A DNA stretch of 6,870 bases, from contig CAKRNI010000135.1 of assembly GCA_934370915.1 (NCBI GenBank), positions 1-6,870 on the forward strand, read 5' to 3'. Positions 6,604 through 6,870 of the stretch are shown here, piece after piece. How positions within the stretch are numbered: position 1 is the first letter of the stretch; each line of letters opens with the position of its first letter. The DNA comes from an uncultured Lachnospiraceae bacterium (lineage in GTDB: Bacteria; Bacillota; Clostridia; Lachnospirales; Lachnospiraceae). The notes below the pieces were generated by a model, which searched no databases, was not told the origin of the DNA, and worked only from the letters and a program-made list of their open reading frames with translations. A program made the translations under genes and the position numbers.

Positions 6604-6626
6604 TGTGTCCGCAACAGTCGGACACA
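6604..6626 (-). terminator. Hairpin just after the SNF2 stop codon; possible 3' end, no U tract
   Basis: An 8-bp perfect stem (TGTGTCCG pairing with CGGACACA) with a 7-base loop starts four bases after the helicase stop codon. Its position fits a transcript end or a 3' stabilising structure. On the minus strand it is followed by AGAAATGACA rather than a run of T, so it is not a canonical intrinsic terminator. The structure is clear; its function is uncertain. Confidence 0.4.
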
Positions 6627-6630
6627 TCTC

Positions 6631-6870
6631 TTACAAATCTTCGTCCAGCATGCGGATAAGATCTTCTCTCGTAATGCTGCTGAGCGCACCGGTCCCTTCG
6701 GTTACCACGGTGTCCGCCAGATCCCTCTTCATCTCCTGAAGCTTCAGGATATTCTCCTCAATGGTGTGCTTCGTGATGAGCTTGAATACGGAGACCTGAT
6801 TCTCCTGTCCGATCCTGTGGGCACGGTCTGTGGCCTGATTCTGGGCCGCCACGTTCCACCACGGATCGTA
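6631..6870 (-). CDS. SNF2-family DNA/RNA-dependent ATPase (helicase), C-terminal end only
   Basis: Only the last 79 codons are in the window. The reading frame stays open through the right edge, so the gene starts outside. The visible part begins YDPWWN and runs into QATDRAHRIGQ, the conserved motif V/VI region of the second RecA-like lobe of SNF2 ATPases. The two arginines of DRAHR belong to motif VI, which in this superfamily contacts ATP across the domain interface. The rest (VSVFKLITKHTIEENILKLQ and onward) is the usual helical end of the Helicase_C domain, closing with an acidic LDEDL tail and a TAA stop. SNF2 proteins are double-strand translocases that remodel protein-nucleic acid complexes; stand-alone versions are common in Firmicutes and mostly uncharacterised. 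The N-terminal lobe and any zinc-finger domain cannot be seen. A GTG near 6850 in this frame is internal, not a start. The family is certain; the exact role is unknown. Confidence 0.92.
   Translation of the reverse strand, partial: YDPWWNVAAQNQATDRAHRIGQENQVSVFKLITKHTIEENILKLQEMKRDLADTVVTEGTGALSSITREDLIRMLDEDL

Noticed and set aside
1..6870. CRISPR array, insertion sequence, defence island or phage genes
   Set aside because: There are no spaced direct repeats, transposase motifs or phage proteins. Gene content and uniform orientation fit ordinary chromosomal housekeeping.

Overview
This window reads as a chromosomal housekeeping segment of an anaerobic, Gram-positive, Clostridia-type bacterium, most likely Lachnospiraceae or a close relative. 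That placement is an inference. It rests on a glycyl-radical (strictly anaerobic) ribonucleotide reductase, ScpA/ScpB condensin partners, a D,D-carboxypeptidase carrying choline-binding-type cell-wall repeats, strong AGGAGG-type ribosome binding sites and intrinsic terminators. All seven genes lie on the minus strand, so transcription runs from high to low coordinates. No stretch above 300 bases lacks a gene; the largest gap is 6438-6630 (193 bases).

In transcription order: (1) The end of a SNF2-family helicase enters from the right edge (6870-6631). (2) A 193-base gap holds a hairpin just after the helicase stop and a good sigma-A-type promoter (6547-6575). (3) A secreted penicillin-binding-protein-type D-alanyl-D-alanine carboxypeptidase with C-terminal cell-wall-binding repeats follows (6437-5079). 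(4) Next is a 67-residue ribbon-helix-helix-like protein (4984-4781). (5) A membrane-anchored metallophosphoesterase starts on TTG six bases after the stop of the small gene (4774-3899). (6) A 13-bp-stem intrinsic terminator overlaps the phosphoesterase stop codon (3871-3900). (7) Then come scpA (3798-3007), scpB (2934-2221) and nrdD (2224-92). scpB and nrdD overlap by four bases (ATGA). (8) A perfect 22-bp inverted repeat with a nested hairpin (8-72) sits 19 bases past the nrdD stop.

The layout suggests two transcription units. One runs from the dac promoter through the small gene and the phosphoesterase to the terminator at 3871-3900. The other is scpA-scpB-nrdD, ending at the long hairpin. 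ScpA and ScpB join Smc to form the bacterial condensin that compacts and segregates chromosomes, and NrdD supplies dNTPs without oxygen, so the second unit pairs DNA synthesis with segregation. NrdD needs the activase NrdG, which is not in the window; it may lie beyond position 1.

I found no CRISPR array, transposon, tRNA/rRNA or recognisable novel defence system. The observations most worth a second look are the long perfect hairpin, the repeat-tethered carboxypeptidase, the small coupled RHH-like gene and the scpB-nrdD overlap.
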